Shown one piece after another: positions 8,671-16,663 of a DNA stretch of 64,000 nt. The notes under the pieces are model-generated. The model saw only the letters and a program-made list of their open reading frames with translations. It ran no database searches and was not told the DNA's origin. The position numbers and the translations under genes were made by a program. Each line of letters begins with the position of its first letter. Position 1 is the first letter of the stretch. This DNA comes from Jutongia hominis (GTDB lineage Bacteria > Bacillota > Clostridia > Lachnospirales > Lachnospiraceae): the NCBI RefSeq assembly GCF_014384965.1, contig NZ_JACRSW010000027.1, positions 62,001-126,000 on the forward strand, given 5' to 3'.

Positions 8671-9699
8671 ATGAAAAGAAAACTAGTTTTATTAACAGCA
8701 ATGATGATGGCAGCAATCTGTCTGTTTGGCTGTGGAAAGTCTTCGGATGGTGCAAAAAATTCCAAGAAAACCTACAAAGTCGGTATTGTACAGTATGTAG
8801 ATGATGCTTCTTTGAATCAGATCCAGAAGGCAGTGCAGACAGAATTAGACACACAGGGGAAAAAATTAAATGTGAAATTTGATTATAAAGATTATACTTT
8901 TAATGGTCAGGCAGATCAGAGCACATTAAACCAGATAATGGCAGACCTTGTTGCCGATCAGGTAGATATCATCGTTCCAATCGCAACACCAACTGCGGTT
9001 GTGGCACAGTCTGCAACAGAAGATAATCAGATCCCTGTTGTATTTTCGGCAGTATCTGATCCTGTAACAGCAGGTCTTGTTAAGTCGATGGATAAGCCTG
9101 GTTCGAATATAACAGGTGTCAGCGATGCATTAAATACAGATGCATTTATGAAAATGATCACAACAGCCAAAACAGTTAAAAAGATTGGTTTTTTATATGA
9201 CAAGAGCCAGGATTCTTCTACCAAAGCGATCAAAGATGCAAAAGCTTATTGCAAGAAAAATGGTATTGAAGTAGTAGAAAAGACCGGTACAACAAACGAT
9301 GAGATCAGTCTGGCAGCAGATGCATTGATCGCAGCAAAGGTAAATGCCGTCTTTACGCCAACGGATAATACGGTTATGTTAGCCGAGCTTGCAATTTATG
9401 AGAAGTTTATAAAAGCTAAGATTCCTCATTATGGCGGAGCAGATTCTTTTGCGTTAAATGGTGCATTCTGCGGATATGGTGTTAACTATGAGGAACTTGG
9501 TACACAGACAGGCAAGATGGTAGTGGATATCCTTGTAAATGGCAAAAAGCCTGCGGATATGGCAGTTGCCAGTTTAGCGAATGGTATCGCAACCGTCAAT
9601 ACCGAAACTGCTTCAGCAATCGGTTTGGATTACAGTTCATTTAAGGATTTGTGTGAGCAGGTAAAAGAGACAAAAACAGCAGAAGAATTTGACCAGTAA
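8671..9699 (+). CDS. ABC transporter substrate-binding lipoprotein, TrpX type
   Basis: Extracellular binding protein of the family linked to aromatic amino acid import in streptococci (TrpX, ABC_sub_bind family). The 342-residue protein begins with a lipoprotein signal ending in LFGC. The mature part has the two-lobed fold with motifs usual in the family: VGIVQYVDDASLNQI, IVPIATPTAVVAQSAT, PVVFSAVSDPV and GYGVNYEELG. The start at 8671 is set by AGGAGG nine bases upstream. Permease and ATPase genes follow on the same strand, making a complete importer. The real substrate may be tryptophan, tyrosine or a related compound; the sequence does not decide. Confidence 0.88.
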   Translation: MKRKLVLLTAMMMAAICLFGCGKSSDGAKNSKKTYKVGIVQYVDDASLNQIQKAVQTELDTQGKKLNVKFDYKDYTFNGQADQSTLNQIMADLVADQVDIIVPIATPTAVVAQSATEDNQIPVVFSAVSDPVTAGLVKSMDKPGSNITGVSDALNTDAFMKMITTAKTVKKIGFLYDKSQDSSTKAIKDAKAYCKKNGIEVVEKTGTTNDEISLAADALIAAKVNAVFTPTDNTVMLAELAIYEKFIKAKIPHYGGADSFALNGAFCGYGVNYEELGTQTGKMVVDILVNGKKPADMAVASLANGIATVNTETASAIGLDYSSFKDLCEQVKETKTAEEFDQ

Positions 9700-9722
9700 T
9701 TTTTTGGAGGAAGAAAAAAGAG

Positions 9723-10694
9723 ATGTCTTCAATTTTTACCATTTCAATCTTGCAAAGTGCATTGGAATTAGGTTTTATCTATTCCCTTGTTGTATTGGCA
9801 TTATTTATTTCATTTACTATTTTAAATATTGCTGATCTGTCTACGGATGGATGTTTTACTCTTGGATGTGCCGTGGCAGCAACGGTGACTCTTTCCGGGC
9901 ACCCGTTGTTGGCACTGTTATGCGCAGTCGGAGCAGGTGTGCTTTCAGGATTTATTACAGCTTTTTTACAGACAAGGATGGGTGTCGAATCGATCCTTGC
10001 CGGTATTATTGTCAATACAGGTTTATATACGATCAACATTGCCGTTATGGGCTTTTCTTCCAATGTAAACCTGTTCAAATGCGATACGGTCTTTACGGTT
10101 GTGCGTGATTTTATTGAGAAACATATGAGTCAGAGTATGTTTACCTTTCTCGTTACCGATGGCTGGTATCGTCTGATCGAAGTTGCAGTCATTGTGATCA
10201 TTATAGGTGTGATCCTCAGTATATTTTTAGGAACACGTCTGGGACTTTCTATTCGTGCGACAGGAGATAATGCAGCAATGGTAAAAGCTTCGAGCATTAA
10301 TCCGAAATATACGATCACGGTAGGTCTTTGTGTATCAAGTGCATTAACAGCCTTGTCGGGTGGACTGTTAGCACAGTATCAGAAGTCCTGCGATATCAAC
10401 CTTGGTACCGGAATGGTAACGATCGCACTTGCCAGTCTGATCATTGGTGAAACATTAGTCGGAAAAGGAACGATGTTTCGCAGGATCTTGGGCGTGATCT
10501 TCGGCAGTTGTCTGTATCGTTTTATCGTAGCAGTAGCGATCCGTGTCAATGTGCCGGCAGAATGTTTAAAGCTGGTATCTGCATTGATAGTAGCTGTAGC
10601 GATCGCATTTCCGTATCTGAAGAAAAATGCTGTATTTGCAAAACAAAAGTATAGCAAAGAACGTATCAGACAAAGAAAAGGGGGTGCCTGCTAA
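9723..10694 (+). CDS. ABC transporter permease, TrpY type
   Basis: Integral membrane subunit of the importer, 323 residues with roughly eight to nine hydrophobic segments. It belongs to the branched-chain-type permease superfamily (BPD_transp_2). The motif LGLSIRATGDNAAMVKASSI in the cytoplasmic loop is the expected contact with the ATPase. The C-terminus is basic. TTTTGGAGGAAG lies just before the start. The stop codon TAA overlaps the ATG of the ATPase gene, which points to translational coupling and equal stoichiometry of the two. Confidence 0.9.
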   Translation: MSSIFTISILQSALELGFIYSLVVLALFISFTILNIADLSTDGCFTLGCAVAATVTLSGHPLLALLCAVGAGVLSGFITAFLQTRMGVESILAGIIVNTGLYTINIAVMGFSSNVNLFKCDTVFTVVRDFIEKHMSQSMFTFLVTDGWYRLIEVAVIVIIIGVILSIFLGTRLGLSIRATGDNAAMVKASSINPKYTITVGLCVSSALTALSGGLLAQYQKSCDINLGTGMVTIALASLIIGETLVGKGTMFRRILGVIFGSCLYRFIVAVAIRVNVPAECLKLVSALIVAVAIAFPYLKKNAVFAKQKYSKERIRQRKGGAC

Positions 10695-11500
10695 TGTTAC
10701 AGATCGAACATGTCAGCAAAACATTTAATCCGGGTACGATCAACGAAAAAAAAGCATTGATCGACCTGAATGTATCTTTAAAAGATGGTGATTTTGCTAC
10801 GATCGTAGGGAGCAACGGTGCCGGAAAGTCTACGATGTTTAATGCCATCACAGGTGCTTTTTATGTTGATGAAGGTGAGATCGTTTTGGATCATGAAAAC
10901 ATTACATATAAGCAGGAGCATTTACGCAGCAGAAGCATCGGGCATTTGTTTCAGGATCCTTTGCTTGGTACAGCGCCACATATGACAATAGAAGAGAATA
11001 TGTCACTTGCATATCTGCGTGCCTCTAACAGCAGACACAGCTTCTGGGGACGCAGCCGCAAGAAAGAAAGAGATTTTTTCAGAGAGCAGCTTTCTTTGCT
11101 GGATATGGGACTGGAAGATCGCATGAAAAATCCGGTTGGTCTCTTATCGGGCGGACAACGTCAGGCTTTGACGCTTCTAATGGCAACGATGGTTACGCCA
11201 AAGCTGTTGCTTTTAGATGAACATACTGCGGCACTGGATCCTGCTACGGCAGACAAAGTGCTTGCATTGACCAGAAAGATCGTTGCAGAGCGTAAGATTA
11301 CTTGTCTTATGGTTACGCATAATATGCATCAGGCATTAGAACTCGGAAACCGCACGTTGATGATGGATTCCGGTCATGTTGTTTTTGATGTATCAGGTGA
11401 GCAAAGAGCAAAACTGACAGTAGATGATCTGTTAGAAAAATTCAAAGATAATGTCGGAAAGCAGTTAGACAATGACCGCATTCTCTTGTCGAATTCTTAA
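10694..11500 (+). CDS. ABC transporter ATP-binding protein, TrpZ type
   Basis: Cytoplasmic ATPase of the importer, 268 residues. The Walker A motif GSNGAGKST lies near residue 39. The Q-loop (LFQDP), the signature LLSGGQRQAL and the Walker B LLLLDEHTAALDP follow, then the H-loop in MVTHN. The EHTAALDP sequence is typical of the ATPases paired with TrpX/TrpY proteins. Its ATG overlaps the permease stop, preceded by AAAGGGGGTG. A hairpin terminator follows 20 bases after the stop and closes the three-gene unit. Confidence 0.92.
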   Translation: MLQIEHVSKTFNPGTINEKKALIDLNVSLKDGDFATIVGSNGAGKSTMFNAITGAFYVDEGEIVLDHENITYKQEHLRSRSIGHLFQDPLLGTAPHMTIEENMSLAYLRASNSRHSFWGRSRKKERDFFREQLSLLDMGLEDRMKNPVGLLSGGQRQALTLLMATMVTPKLLLLDEHTAALDPATADKVLALTRKIVAERKITCLMVTHNMHQALELGNRTLMMDSGHVVFDVSGEQRAKLTVDDLLEKFKDNVGKQLDNDRILLSNS

Positions 11501-11521
11501 GTAAGATCAAAAAAGAAATAG

Positions 11522-11573
11522 TACCGTATCAGAAAGCATATGACAGAATATGTGATCCGATACGGTATTTTTG
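11522..11573 (+). terminator. Terminator of the three-gene ABC importer unit
   Basis: TACCGTATC at 11522-11530 pairs with GATACGGTA at 11559-11567, with an inner CATAT/ATATG stem, followed by TTTTT. It lies just after the ATPase gene. The remaining 140 bases before the recombinase gene show no clear element apart from its ribosome binding site. Confidence 0.75.
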
Positions 11574-11717
11574 CATTTTAACGAATGCACGATGAATGAT
11601 ACAGAAAAGATCGTGACGAACAAAATGAATGGGCAAAAATCAAAGGATATTGTCATAAAATCAAGGAGCCGTCATACAAAATAATAATCAAGGAGAATCC
11701 GTTTTATAAGGAGAACA

Positions 11718-12611
11718 ATGAAAGAAATTGCAATCTATCTACGTTTATCCAAAGCAGACAAAGAAAGAACAAGAGAAAGCCAGAGCATTCAAAACCAGAG
11801 AGCATTATTGTATAAAGCAATCAGAGAAGATGCTTCTTTTGGGGAATATCCGATCACTGCTTATATTGATGATGGTTATAGTGGCTTACAACAAGACAGA
11901 CCGGCTCTTTGTACAATGATGCAAAAGATTCGGCAAAAAAAAGTAGTAGCAGTCTTTGTAAAGGATCTGTCAAGACTTTCAAGAAATCATGTCTTCCTTG
12001 CAGGATTTATGGAAAAGTTCTGTCCGACATATCAAGTTGATCTCATTGCCGTTGGAGATGGTTATGACAGCAGAAAAGAGCAATTTGTTCAGACTGCGAC
12101 ACGCCTGAGAGCACTTTTTTATGAATGTTACAGCAAAGACATTTCTTACAAAGTCCGAAATGCTTTGCGAAGTAAAAAAGAAAATGGTGAATATGCAGTT
12201 GCCAGACCGCCATTTGGATACAGACGGGAACACAAAGGAATATGGAGAACAGAACCCAAAGAAGCAGAGTGTATACGAAGGATCTATGCGTCTTTTTTAA
12301 GAGGGGACAGTCAGAAAGAGATTGCATTAGAAGAAAGCACAAGAGGCTTTACAATTTATCCGGTTAAAGTACACCGCATTTTACATGATCCGGTGTATTG
12401 TGGATATTTTATATGGAATAAAAACAGGATGTCGGAATATATACCCAACAAAAATATAACTTTACCAAGAGATGAGTGGAAGGTTCAGAAGGGAACGCAT
12501 GAAGCGATCATATCTGAAACTGTTTTCCTAAAGACTTGGCAGAAACTACAAAAAGTTTCACGAGACAACAAAAAGTTTGTTCAAAATACTAAAAGTTTTA
12601 AAAAGCTATAA
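11718..12611 (+). CDS. Short serine site-specific recombinase
   Basis: DNA recombinase of the resolvase/invertase superfamily. The 297-residue protein has the catalytic domain at ~1-145, with Ser11 in YLRLS as the nucleophile and the companion motifs IDDGYSG and VFVKDLSRLSRN. A Recombinase-type DNA-binding domain follows (~160-260, RPPFGYR to DPVYCGYF). It stops there; the zinc ribbon and coiled coil of the usual ~500-residue large serine recombinases are absent. AAGGAGAACA precedes the start. No phage, transposon or cargo gene is nearby. The stop lies eight bases before the -35 of the feoA promoter. It may be a remnant of an element, or a DNA switch enzyme. Confidence 0.85.
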   Translation: MKEIAIYLRLSKADKERTRESQSIQNQRALLYKAIREDASFGEYPITAYIDDGYSGLQQDRPALCTMMQKIRQKKVVAVFVKDLSRLSRNHVFLAGFMEKFCPTYQVDLIAVGDGYDSRKEQFVQTATRLRALFYECYSKDISYKVRNALRSKKENGEYAVARPPFGYRREHKGIWRTEPKEAECIRRIYASFLRGDSQKEIALEESTRGFTIYPVKVHRILHDPVYCGYFIWNKNRMSEYIPNKNITLPRDEWKVQKGTHEAIISETVFLKTWQKLQKVSRDNKKFVQNTKSFKKL

Positions 12612-12618
12612 AAAGTTA

Positions 12619-12650
12619 TTGACAGTTTATTTCTGTTAGTGTAAACTAAC
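12619..12650 (+). promoter_or_regulatory. feoA promoter with overlapping palindromic metalloregulator site
   Basis: TTGACA (12619-12624) is 17 bp from TAAACT (12642-12647). The palindrome GTTAGTGTAAACTAAC (12635-12650) covers the -10 region, where a bound repressor would block polymerase. The same half-sites occur before feoB and before the DUF3793 gene. The pattern resembles DtxR/IdeR-family boxes and not the classical Fur box. No DtxR-type gene is present in this window. Confidence 0.6.
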
Positions 12651-12751
12651 GAACGTAAGAAGATTTGATGAATAAAATTCTCAATACAAGGAGTACATAG
12701 TCCAAAAAGTGTTTCTATTATGGAAAGAGCGCGGAAAGAAGAGAGGTTGAT

Positions 12752-12964
12752 ATGATGCCGTTATCATTAGCAAATACTGGAGAACAGAATGTAGTAAAGA
12801 GAGTGGGGGGCAAAGAGGATACTCGTCGCTTCTTAGAAAACCTGGGGTTTGTTGTAGGAAGTACGGTAACTGTTGTATCAGAAGCACAAGGTAATATGAT
12901 TGTTAATATCAAAAATTCCAGAGTAGCAATTGGAAAAGATATGGCAAATAAAATTATGGTCTAG
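12752..12964 (+). CDS. feoA: FeoA-domain protein (first copy)
   Basis: Small cytoplasmic SH3-like protein of the ferrous iron uptake system, thought to modulate FeoB. It has 70 residues. The sequence MPLSLANTGEQNVVKRVGG, GFVVGSTVTVVSEAQGN and IGKDMANKIMV follows the FeoA pattern of a short beta-barrel. The start at 12752 has GAGAGGTTGAT upstream; a second ATG follows immediately. It is the first gene behind the palindrome-covered promoter. The second FeoA gene starts 21 bases after its stop. Two FeoA proteins ahead of one FeoB is a common arrangement in clostridia. Confidence 0.88.
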   Translation: MMPLSLANTGEQNVVKRVGGKEDTRRFLENLGFVVGSTVTVVSEAQGNMIVNIKNSRVAIGKDMANKIMV

Positions 12965-12985
12965 GATGAAAGGCAGGAAAAGAAA

Positions 12986-13207
12986 ATGAAGACATTGAAA
13001 GAAGTAGCATGTGGAAAGACAGTCACTGTGAAAAAAATTACAGGAGAAGGTCCTGTAAAGCGTCGTATCATGGATATGGGCATTACAAAAGGTGTGGAAG
13101 TTTTTGTAAGAAAAGTAGCACCTCTTGGTGATCCTGTGGAAGTTACAGTACGTGGTTACGAACTTTCATTAAGAAAAGCGGATGCAGAAATGATTCAGGT
13201 AGAATAG
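12986..13207 (+). CDS. feoA: FeoA-domain protein (second copy)
   Basis: Second FeoA-like protein, 73 residues. GPVKRRIMDMGITKGVEVFV and APLGDPVEVTVRGYELSLRK are classic FeoA motifs, and it matches the family better than the first copy. The ribosome binding site is AGGCAGGAAAAG. It is separated from feoB by 122 bases that hold another metalloregulator palindrome. feoB therefore may have its own promoter in addition to read-through from this pair. Confidence 0.92.
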   Translation: MKTLKEVACGKTVTVKKITGEGPVKRRIMDMGITKGVEVFVRKVAPLGDPVEVTVRGYELSLRKADAEMIQVE

Positions 13208-13234
13208 CGTATATTTTTATTTTTTTACTCATAG

Positions 13235-13250
13235 GTTAGTTGAAACTAAT
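13235..13250 (+). promoter_or_regulatory. Palindromic metalloregulator site upstream of feoB
   Basis: GTTAGTTGAAACTAAT is an inverted repeat (TTAGTT/AACTAA at its core) 80 bases before the feoB start. It shares its half-sites with the elements at 12635-12650 and 16622-16637. A matching -35/-10 pair was not clear here, so it may act as a second operator or serve an internal promoter. Confidence 0.5.
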
Positions 13251-13329
13251 ATACGTGAGATATAACTGTTAAAAGTTTGTATGGAATAAAAATATTGTTA
13301 TTAAGGATAAAAGAAGAGGAGAAAAAGAA

Positions 13330-15507
13330 ATGTCAATTAAAATTGCATTAGCAGGTAATCCAAACTGCGGTAAGACAACATTATTTAATGCGCTGACAGG
13401 TTCTAACCAGTTTGTTGGAAACTGGCCAGGCGTAACTGTGGAGAAGAAGGAAGGTAAATTAAAAGGACATAAAGATGTCATTTTAATGGATTTGCCGGGT
13501 ATTTATTCTCTTTCTCCGTATACATTGGAAGAAGTAGTAGCCAGAAATTATCTGATCACAGATAAGCCGGATGCAATCTTAAATATCATTGACGGTACAA
13601 ACCTGGAAAGAAACTTGTATTTATCAACACAGTTGATGGAACTTGGAATTCCGGTTGTCATGGCTGTCAATATGATGGATATTGTAAAGAAGAATGGTGA
13701 CCAGATCGATGTGAAAAGTCTTGGCAAGAAACTTGGCTGTGAAGTTGTAGAAATTTCAGCATTAAAGGGAACAGGTATTAAAGATGCGGCAGCAAAGGTT
13801 GTAGAAATTGCAAAATCGAATAAAGAGACACAGGCTGTACATGAATTTCACGACGATCTTGAAAATGCGATCACAGAAGTAGAAGACATGTTAAGCGGTA
13901 ACATTACAGAAGGCGCAAAACGTTTCTTCGCTGTGAAGCTTTTAGAGAAAGACGATAAGATCCATGAGCAGTTAGAAAATGTACCTGATGTATCGGCTCA
14001 GATCAAGAGACTTGAAGATAAGTTTGATGATGATACAGAAAGTATTATTACCAATGAACGTTATCAATACATATCAGAAGTCATCAAAGGCTGCTATAAG
14101 AAAAAGAATAAAGAAAAATTAACGTTGTCAGATAAGATTGACCGTGTTGTAACAAATCGTTTCTTAGCACTTCCGATCTTTGCAGCAGTTATGTGGCTGG
14201 TGTATTATATATCCGTAACAACAGTTGGCGGCAAGGCTACTGATTGGGCGAATGAAGGCGTATTCGGCGATGGATGGTCATTGTTTGGACTGGTAGATGT
14301 TCCGGGGATTCCGGTATTAGTAGAAAATGGTTTGAAGGCGATCCATTGTGCAGACTGGCTCAGCAGCCTGATTTTAGACGGTGTCGTAGCCGGTGTTGGT
14401 GCGGTTCTTGGTTTTGTACCACAGATTTTGATCTTATTCATCTTCCTTGCTTTCTTAGAGGGATGTGGATATATGTCACGAGTTGCATTTATCATGGATA
14501 GAATTTTTCGCAAGTTCGGTCTTTCCGGTAAATCATTTATTCCAATGCTGATCGGTAGTGGATGCGGTGTTCCTGGTGTTATGGCATCAAGAACAATTGA
14601 AAATGACAGAGACCGTAAAATGACGATCATGACAACAACATTTGTACCTTGTAGTGCAAAACTTCCAATTATAGCATTGATTGCAGGTGCTTTGTTTGAT
14701 GGTGCATCATGGGTTGCGCCGAGTGCTTACTTTGTAGGTGTGGCAGCAATTATCTGCTCAGGTATTATTTTAAAGAAAACAAAGATGTTTGCCGGAGATC
14801 CTGCCCCATTCGTTATGGAACTTCCTGCATATCATTTACCAACGATCGGTACGATCCTTCGTAGTATGTGGGAGCGTGGATGGTCATTTATTAAGAAGGC
14901 CGGTACAATCATCTTAATGTCAACAATCGTTCTTTGGTTCTTAATGAGCTATGGATGGGTGAAAGGCAAATTCGGTGCCTTGGACGCAGAACAGTTAAAC
15001 AGCAGTATTCTTGCTGCTATCGGTAAAGTCATTGCTCCAATCTTTGCACCGCTTGGATGGAACCAGAATGGTAATGGCTGGGAAATGGCAGTTGCAGCCG
15101 TAACCGGACTGATCGCAAAAGAAAACGTAGTAGGTACATTTGGTATGCTCTTTGGTTTTGCTGAAGTAGCAGAAGATGGTAAAGAAATCTGGGGACAGTT
15201 AGCAGACAGTCTGCCTCAGGTTGCAGCATATGGTTTCTTAGTATTTAACCTTCTTTGCGCTCCTTGCTTTGCTGCAATGGGTGCGATCAAGAGAGAAATG
15301 AACAACGCAAAATGGTTCTGGTTTGCAATCGGATATCAATGTATTCTTGCTTATGTTGTAGCGCTTTGCATTTATCAGATCGGCATGCTGATTACGGCAG
15401 GTGCATTTGGCGTAGGTACAGTTGCAGCATTTATCCTTGTAGTCGGATTCTTATATCTTCTTTTCAGACCGGCAAAAGAGGTTGGTACATTAGAAACAGC
15501 AGTATAA
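13330..15507 (+). CDS. feoB: Ferrous iron transport protein B
   Basis: Membrane GTPase-coupled Fe2+ importer, 725 residues, full length. The N-terminal G domain has GNPNCGKT at residues 9-16, the DLPGIYSLSPYTLEE switch and NMMD. A helical guanine-dissociation-inhibitor region follows to ~275. The membrane part contains the two Gate motifs, with conserved Cys in GSGCGVPGVMASR and in FVPCSAKLP. The C-terminus has further membrane helices. GAGGAGAAAAAG precedes the start. It lies between the feoA pair and a small Cys-rich FeoB partner, which makes a complete Feo system. Confidence 0.97.
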   Translation: MSIKIALAGNPNCGKTTLFNALTGSNQFVGNWPGVTVEKKEGKLKGHKDVILMDLPGIYSLSPYTLEEVVARNYLITDKPDAILNIIDGTNLERNLYLSTQLMELGIPVVMAVNMMDIVKKNGDQIDVKSLGKKLGCEVVEISALKGTGIKDAAAKVVEIAKSNKETQAVHEFHDDLENAITEVEDMLSGNITEGAKRFFAVKLLEKDDKIHEQLENVPDVSAQIKRLEDKFDDDTESIITNERYQYISEVIKGCYKKKNKEKLTLSDKIDRVVTNRFLALPIFAAVMWLVYYISVTTVGGKATDWANEGVFGDGWSLFGLVDVPGIPVLVENGLKAIHCADWLSSLILDGVVAGVGAVLGFVPQILILFIFLAFLEGCGYMSRVAFIMDRIFRKFGLSGKSFIPMLIGSGCGVPGVMASRTIENDRDRKMTIMTTTFVPCSAKLPIIALIAGALFDGASWVAPSAYFVGVAAIICSGIILKKTKMFAGDPAPFVMELPAYHLPTIGTILRSMWERGWSFIKKAGTIILMSTIVLWFLMSYGWVKGKFGALDAEQLNSSILAAIGKVIAPIFAPLGWNQNGNGWEMAVAAVTGLIAKENVVGTFGMLFGFAEVAEDGKEIWGQLADSLPQVAAYGFLVFNLLCAPCFAAMGAIKREMNNAKWFWFAIGYQCILAYVVALCIYQIGMLITAGAFGVGTVAAFILVVGFLYLLFRPAKEVGTLETAV

Positions 15508-15552
15508 GATAGTTTGTTTTAGACTTCATGTCTGCAGAATGGAGGTGCCGTT

Positions 15553-15690
15553 ATGGGTACAGCAGTTGTAGGTTTATTGTTAATAATAGTAGTTTCACAA
15601 GTGATCCGCAGTATGATCCGTGATAAGAAGAATGGTAAATCCCTTCAATGCGGATGCGATTGCAAGCACTGTAGTGGACATTGTCATTAA
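15553..15690 (+). CDS. FeoB-associated Cys-rich membrane peptide
   Basis: A 45-residue peptide that standard length cut-offs would miss. It has one N-terminal membrane helix (GTAVVGLLLIIVVSQVI), a basic linker, and a C-terminal cluster CGCDCKHCSGHCH with five Cys and two His. This matches the FeoB-associated Cys-rich membrane protein family, which follows feoB in many Firmicutes. AATGGAGGTGCCGTT sets the start at 15553. It lies 46 bases after feoB. The tail faces the cytoplasm or the outside depending on orientation, and is likely to bind metal. Its exact role in Feo transport is not established. Confidence 0.85.
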   Translation: MGTAVVGLLLIIVVSQVIRSMIRDKKNGKSLQCGCDCKHCSGHCH

Positions 15691-15745
15691 GAAGCAGATA
15701 TTTGATTTCCTTTTGGAAGTGGCTAAAGTAGGATGGTGGTTACTC

Positions 15746-16195
15746 ATGATAGAAAGAACAAATGTGCGTCGGGATGAACGCTATCAGAGAACGCAGATGC
15801 AAAAAGAAGCAATTCTTGATGCGTTACGTGCCAAAGGATTGCGAATTACCAAACAAAGAAAGATCATATTAGATATTATTCTGGGTGAAGATTGTTCCTG
15901 CTGTAAAGAAATCTATTTTCAGGCAAGTAAAATAGACAAAAAGATCGGTGCGGCAACAGTTTATCGAATGGTCAATACTTTGGAAGATCTTGGGGCGATC
16001 AGCCGCAAAAACATGTATCGTGTGGAATGCGACAGGGATTGTTCTTTCCTTGAGTCCTGCTGTATTGAATTTGACGACAATACTTCTTTGGAAGTATCAA
16101 CAGACAAACTGCATAAGATCATTTGTTCCGGTCTGCGTGCATGTGGTTATTCAAAAAATCAGAATATACGTAATATACGTCTTGCAAAAGAATAG
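15746..16195 (+). CDS. Divergent Fur-family transcriptional regulator
   Basis: A 149-residue protein with the Fur winged-helix domain: GLRITKQRKIILDIIL, then the recognition helix in AATVYRMVNTLEDLGAI. The second half should hold the His-rich dimerisation and metal sites, but no HHxH or paired CxxC pattern of canonical Fur is present. Instead there are scattered Cys (CSCC near residue 50 and CSFLESCC further on). The start at 15746 has GGATGG upstream; an open frame extends back to 15620 but would overlap the Cys-rich peptide gene. It is probably part of the feo transcript and may sense metal or redox state differently from Fur. A terminator follows. Confidence 0.75.
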   Translation: MIERTNVRRDERYQRTQMQKEAILDALRAKGLRITKQRKIILDIILGEDCSCCKEIYFQASKIDKKIGAATVYRMVNTLEDLGAISRKNMYRVECDRDCSFLESCCIEFDDNTSLEVSTDKLHKIICSGLRACGYSKNQNIRNIRLAKE

Positions 16196-16262
16196 CGGGT
16201 TTCACCAATGCCTGTCTGGAATTTTTAAGATGTTTAAAAAAAGAATAGTCATAGTATAGCAA

Positions 16263-16298
16263 AAAGGCTGTCACACAACTTTGTGTGGCAGTCTTTTT
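16263..16298 (+). terminator. Terminator after the Fur-like gene
   Basis: The stem CTGTCACACAA with TTGTGTGGCAG (one G-T pair) is followed by TCTTTTTT. It closes the feo transcript 70 bases after the Fur-like stop and directly precedes the tandem repeat block. Confidence 0.75.
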
Positions 16299-16300
16299 TG

Positions 16301-16478
16301 GGAATAGGAAAATGCTCGTACAGTAGCGGTACACCAACAAGAATTGCTAAAGCAATTCTTGGAGTGCAAAGCGCTGGCTTTGCACTTTTTTATGGAATAG
16401 GAAAATGCTCGTACAGTAGCGGTACACCAACAAGAATTGCTAAAGCAATTCTTGGAGTGCAAAGCGCTGGCTTTGCAC
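16301..16478. repeat. Perfect 85-bp tandem repeat, two copies, 93-bp period
   Basis: Copies at 16301-16385 and 16394-16478 appear identical. Each contains two palindromes: AAGAATTGCTAAAGCAATTC and the stem TGCAAAG...CTTTGCA. The spacer is TTTTTTAT-like, so each copy could also act as a terminator. A shorter, diverged third copy lies at 36956-37015, 20 kb away. The block fills most of the 468-base gap between the Fur-like gene and the DUF3793 gene. It looks like a dispersed REP-like or miniature mobile repeat, with no coding function visible. Confidence 0.85.
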
Positions 16479-16584
16479 ATTTTTGTGGAAATTTTTTCGG
16501 CTGAGACAGTGTTTTCAAAATGAAAGGTTACAGGATTGTTATATGAACATTCAAGCTTTCTGATATTTTTTATCAATTGATTGA

Positions 16585-16637
16585 TTGACAATAGAACTCG
16601 GATTAGATAAACTTAATAATAGTTAGCAAAGGCTAAC
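16585..16637 (+). promoter_or_regulatory. Promoter and metalloregulator palindrome before the DUF3793 gene
   Basis: TTGACA (16585-16590) lies 17 bp from TAAACT (16608-16613), the same -35 and -10 sequences and spacing as at feoA. The palindrome GTTAGCAAAGGCTAAC (16622-16637) sits over the expected start of transcription. Shared half-sites with the feoA and feoB elements indicate the same regulator. Confidence 0.6.
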
Positions 16638-16663
16638 TTAAAAGTGATAGAAAGGCTGTAACT

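Noticed and set aside
11718..12611. Prophage or integrative element around the serine recombinase
   Set aside because: Neighbouring genes are an amino acid importer and the feo genes; no phage, relaxase or cargo gene and no attachment repeats were seen.
14205..14630. Long minus-strand open frame inside feoB
   Set aside because: It is antisense to a clear conserved gene, with no ribosome binding site or family resemblance; the same applies to similar frames inside clpX, ybbR, pheT and others.
15553..15690. Cys-rich small peptide considered as a secreted metal-binding or antimicrobial peptide
   Set aside because: Position after feoB and the membrane helix plus Cys tail fit the known FeoB-associated family better.
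15620..15745. Longer N-terminus for the Fur-like protein from ATG 15620
   Set aside because: It would overlap the Cys-rich peptide gene in another frame, adds residues unlike Fur, and has no ribosome binding site.
16301..16478. CRISPR array
   Set aside because: Only two copies, 85 bp long with an 8-bp spacer; no cas genes nearby.
16271..16591. Open frame on the minus strand with repeated Cys/Ser-rich peptides, resembling a modified-peptide precursor
   Set aside because: The repeated peptide is only the translation of the 85-bp DNA repeat and the terminator; there is no ribosome binding site and the palindromes explain the sequence.
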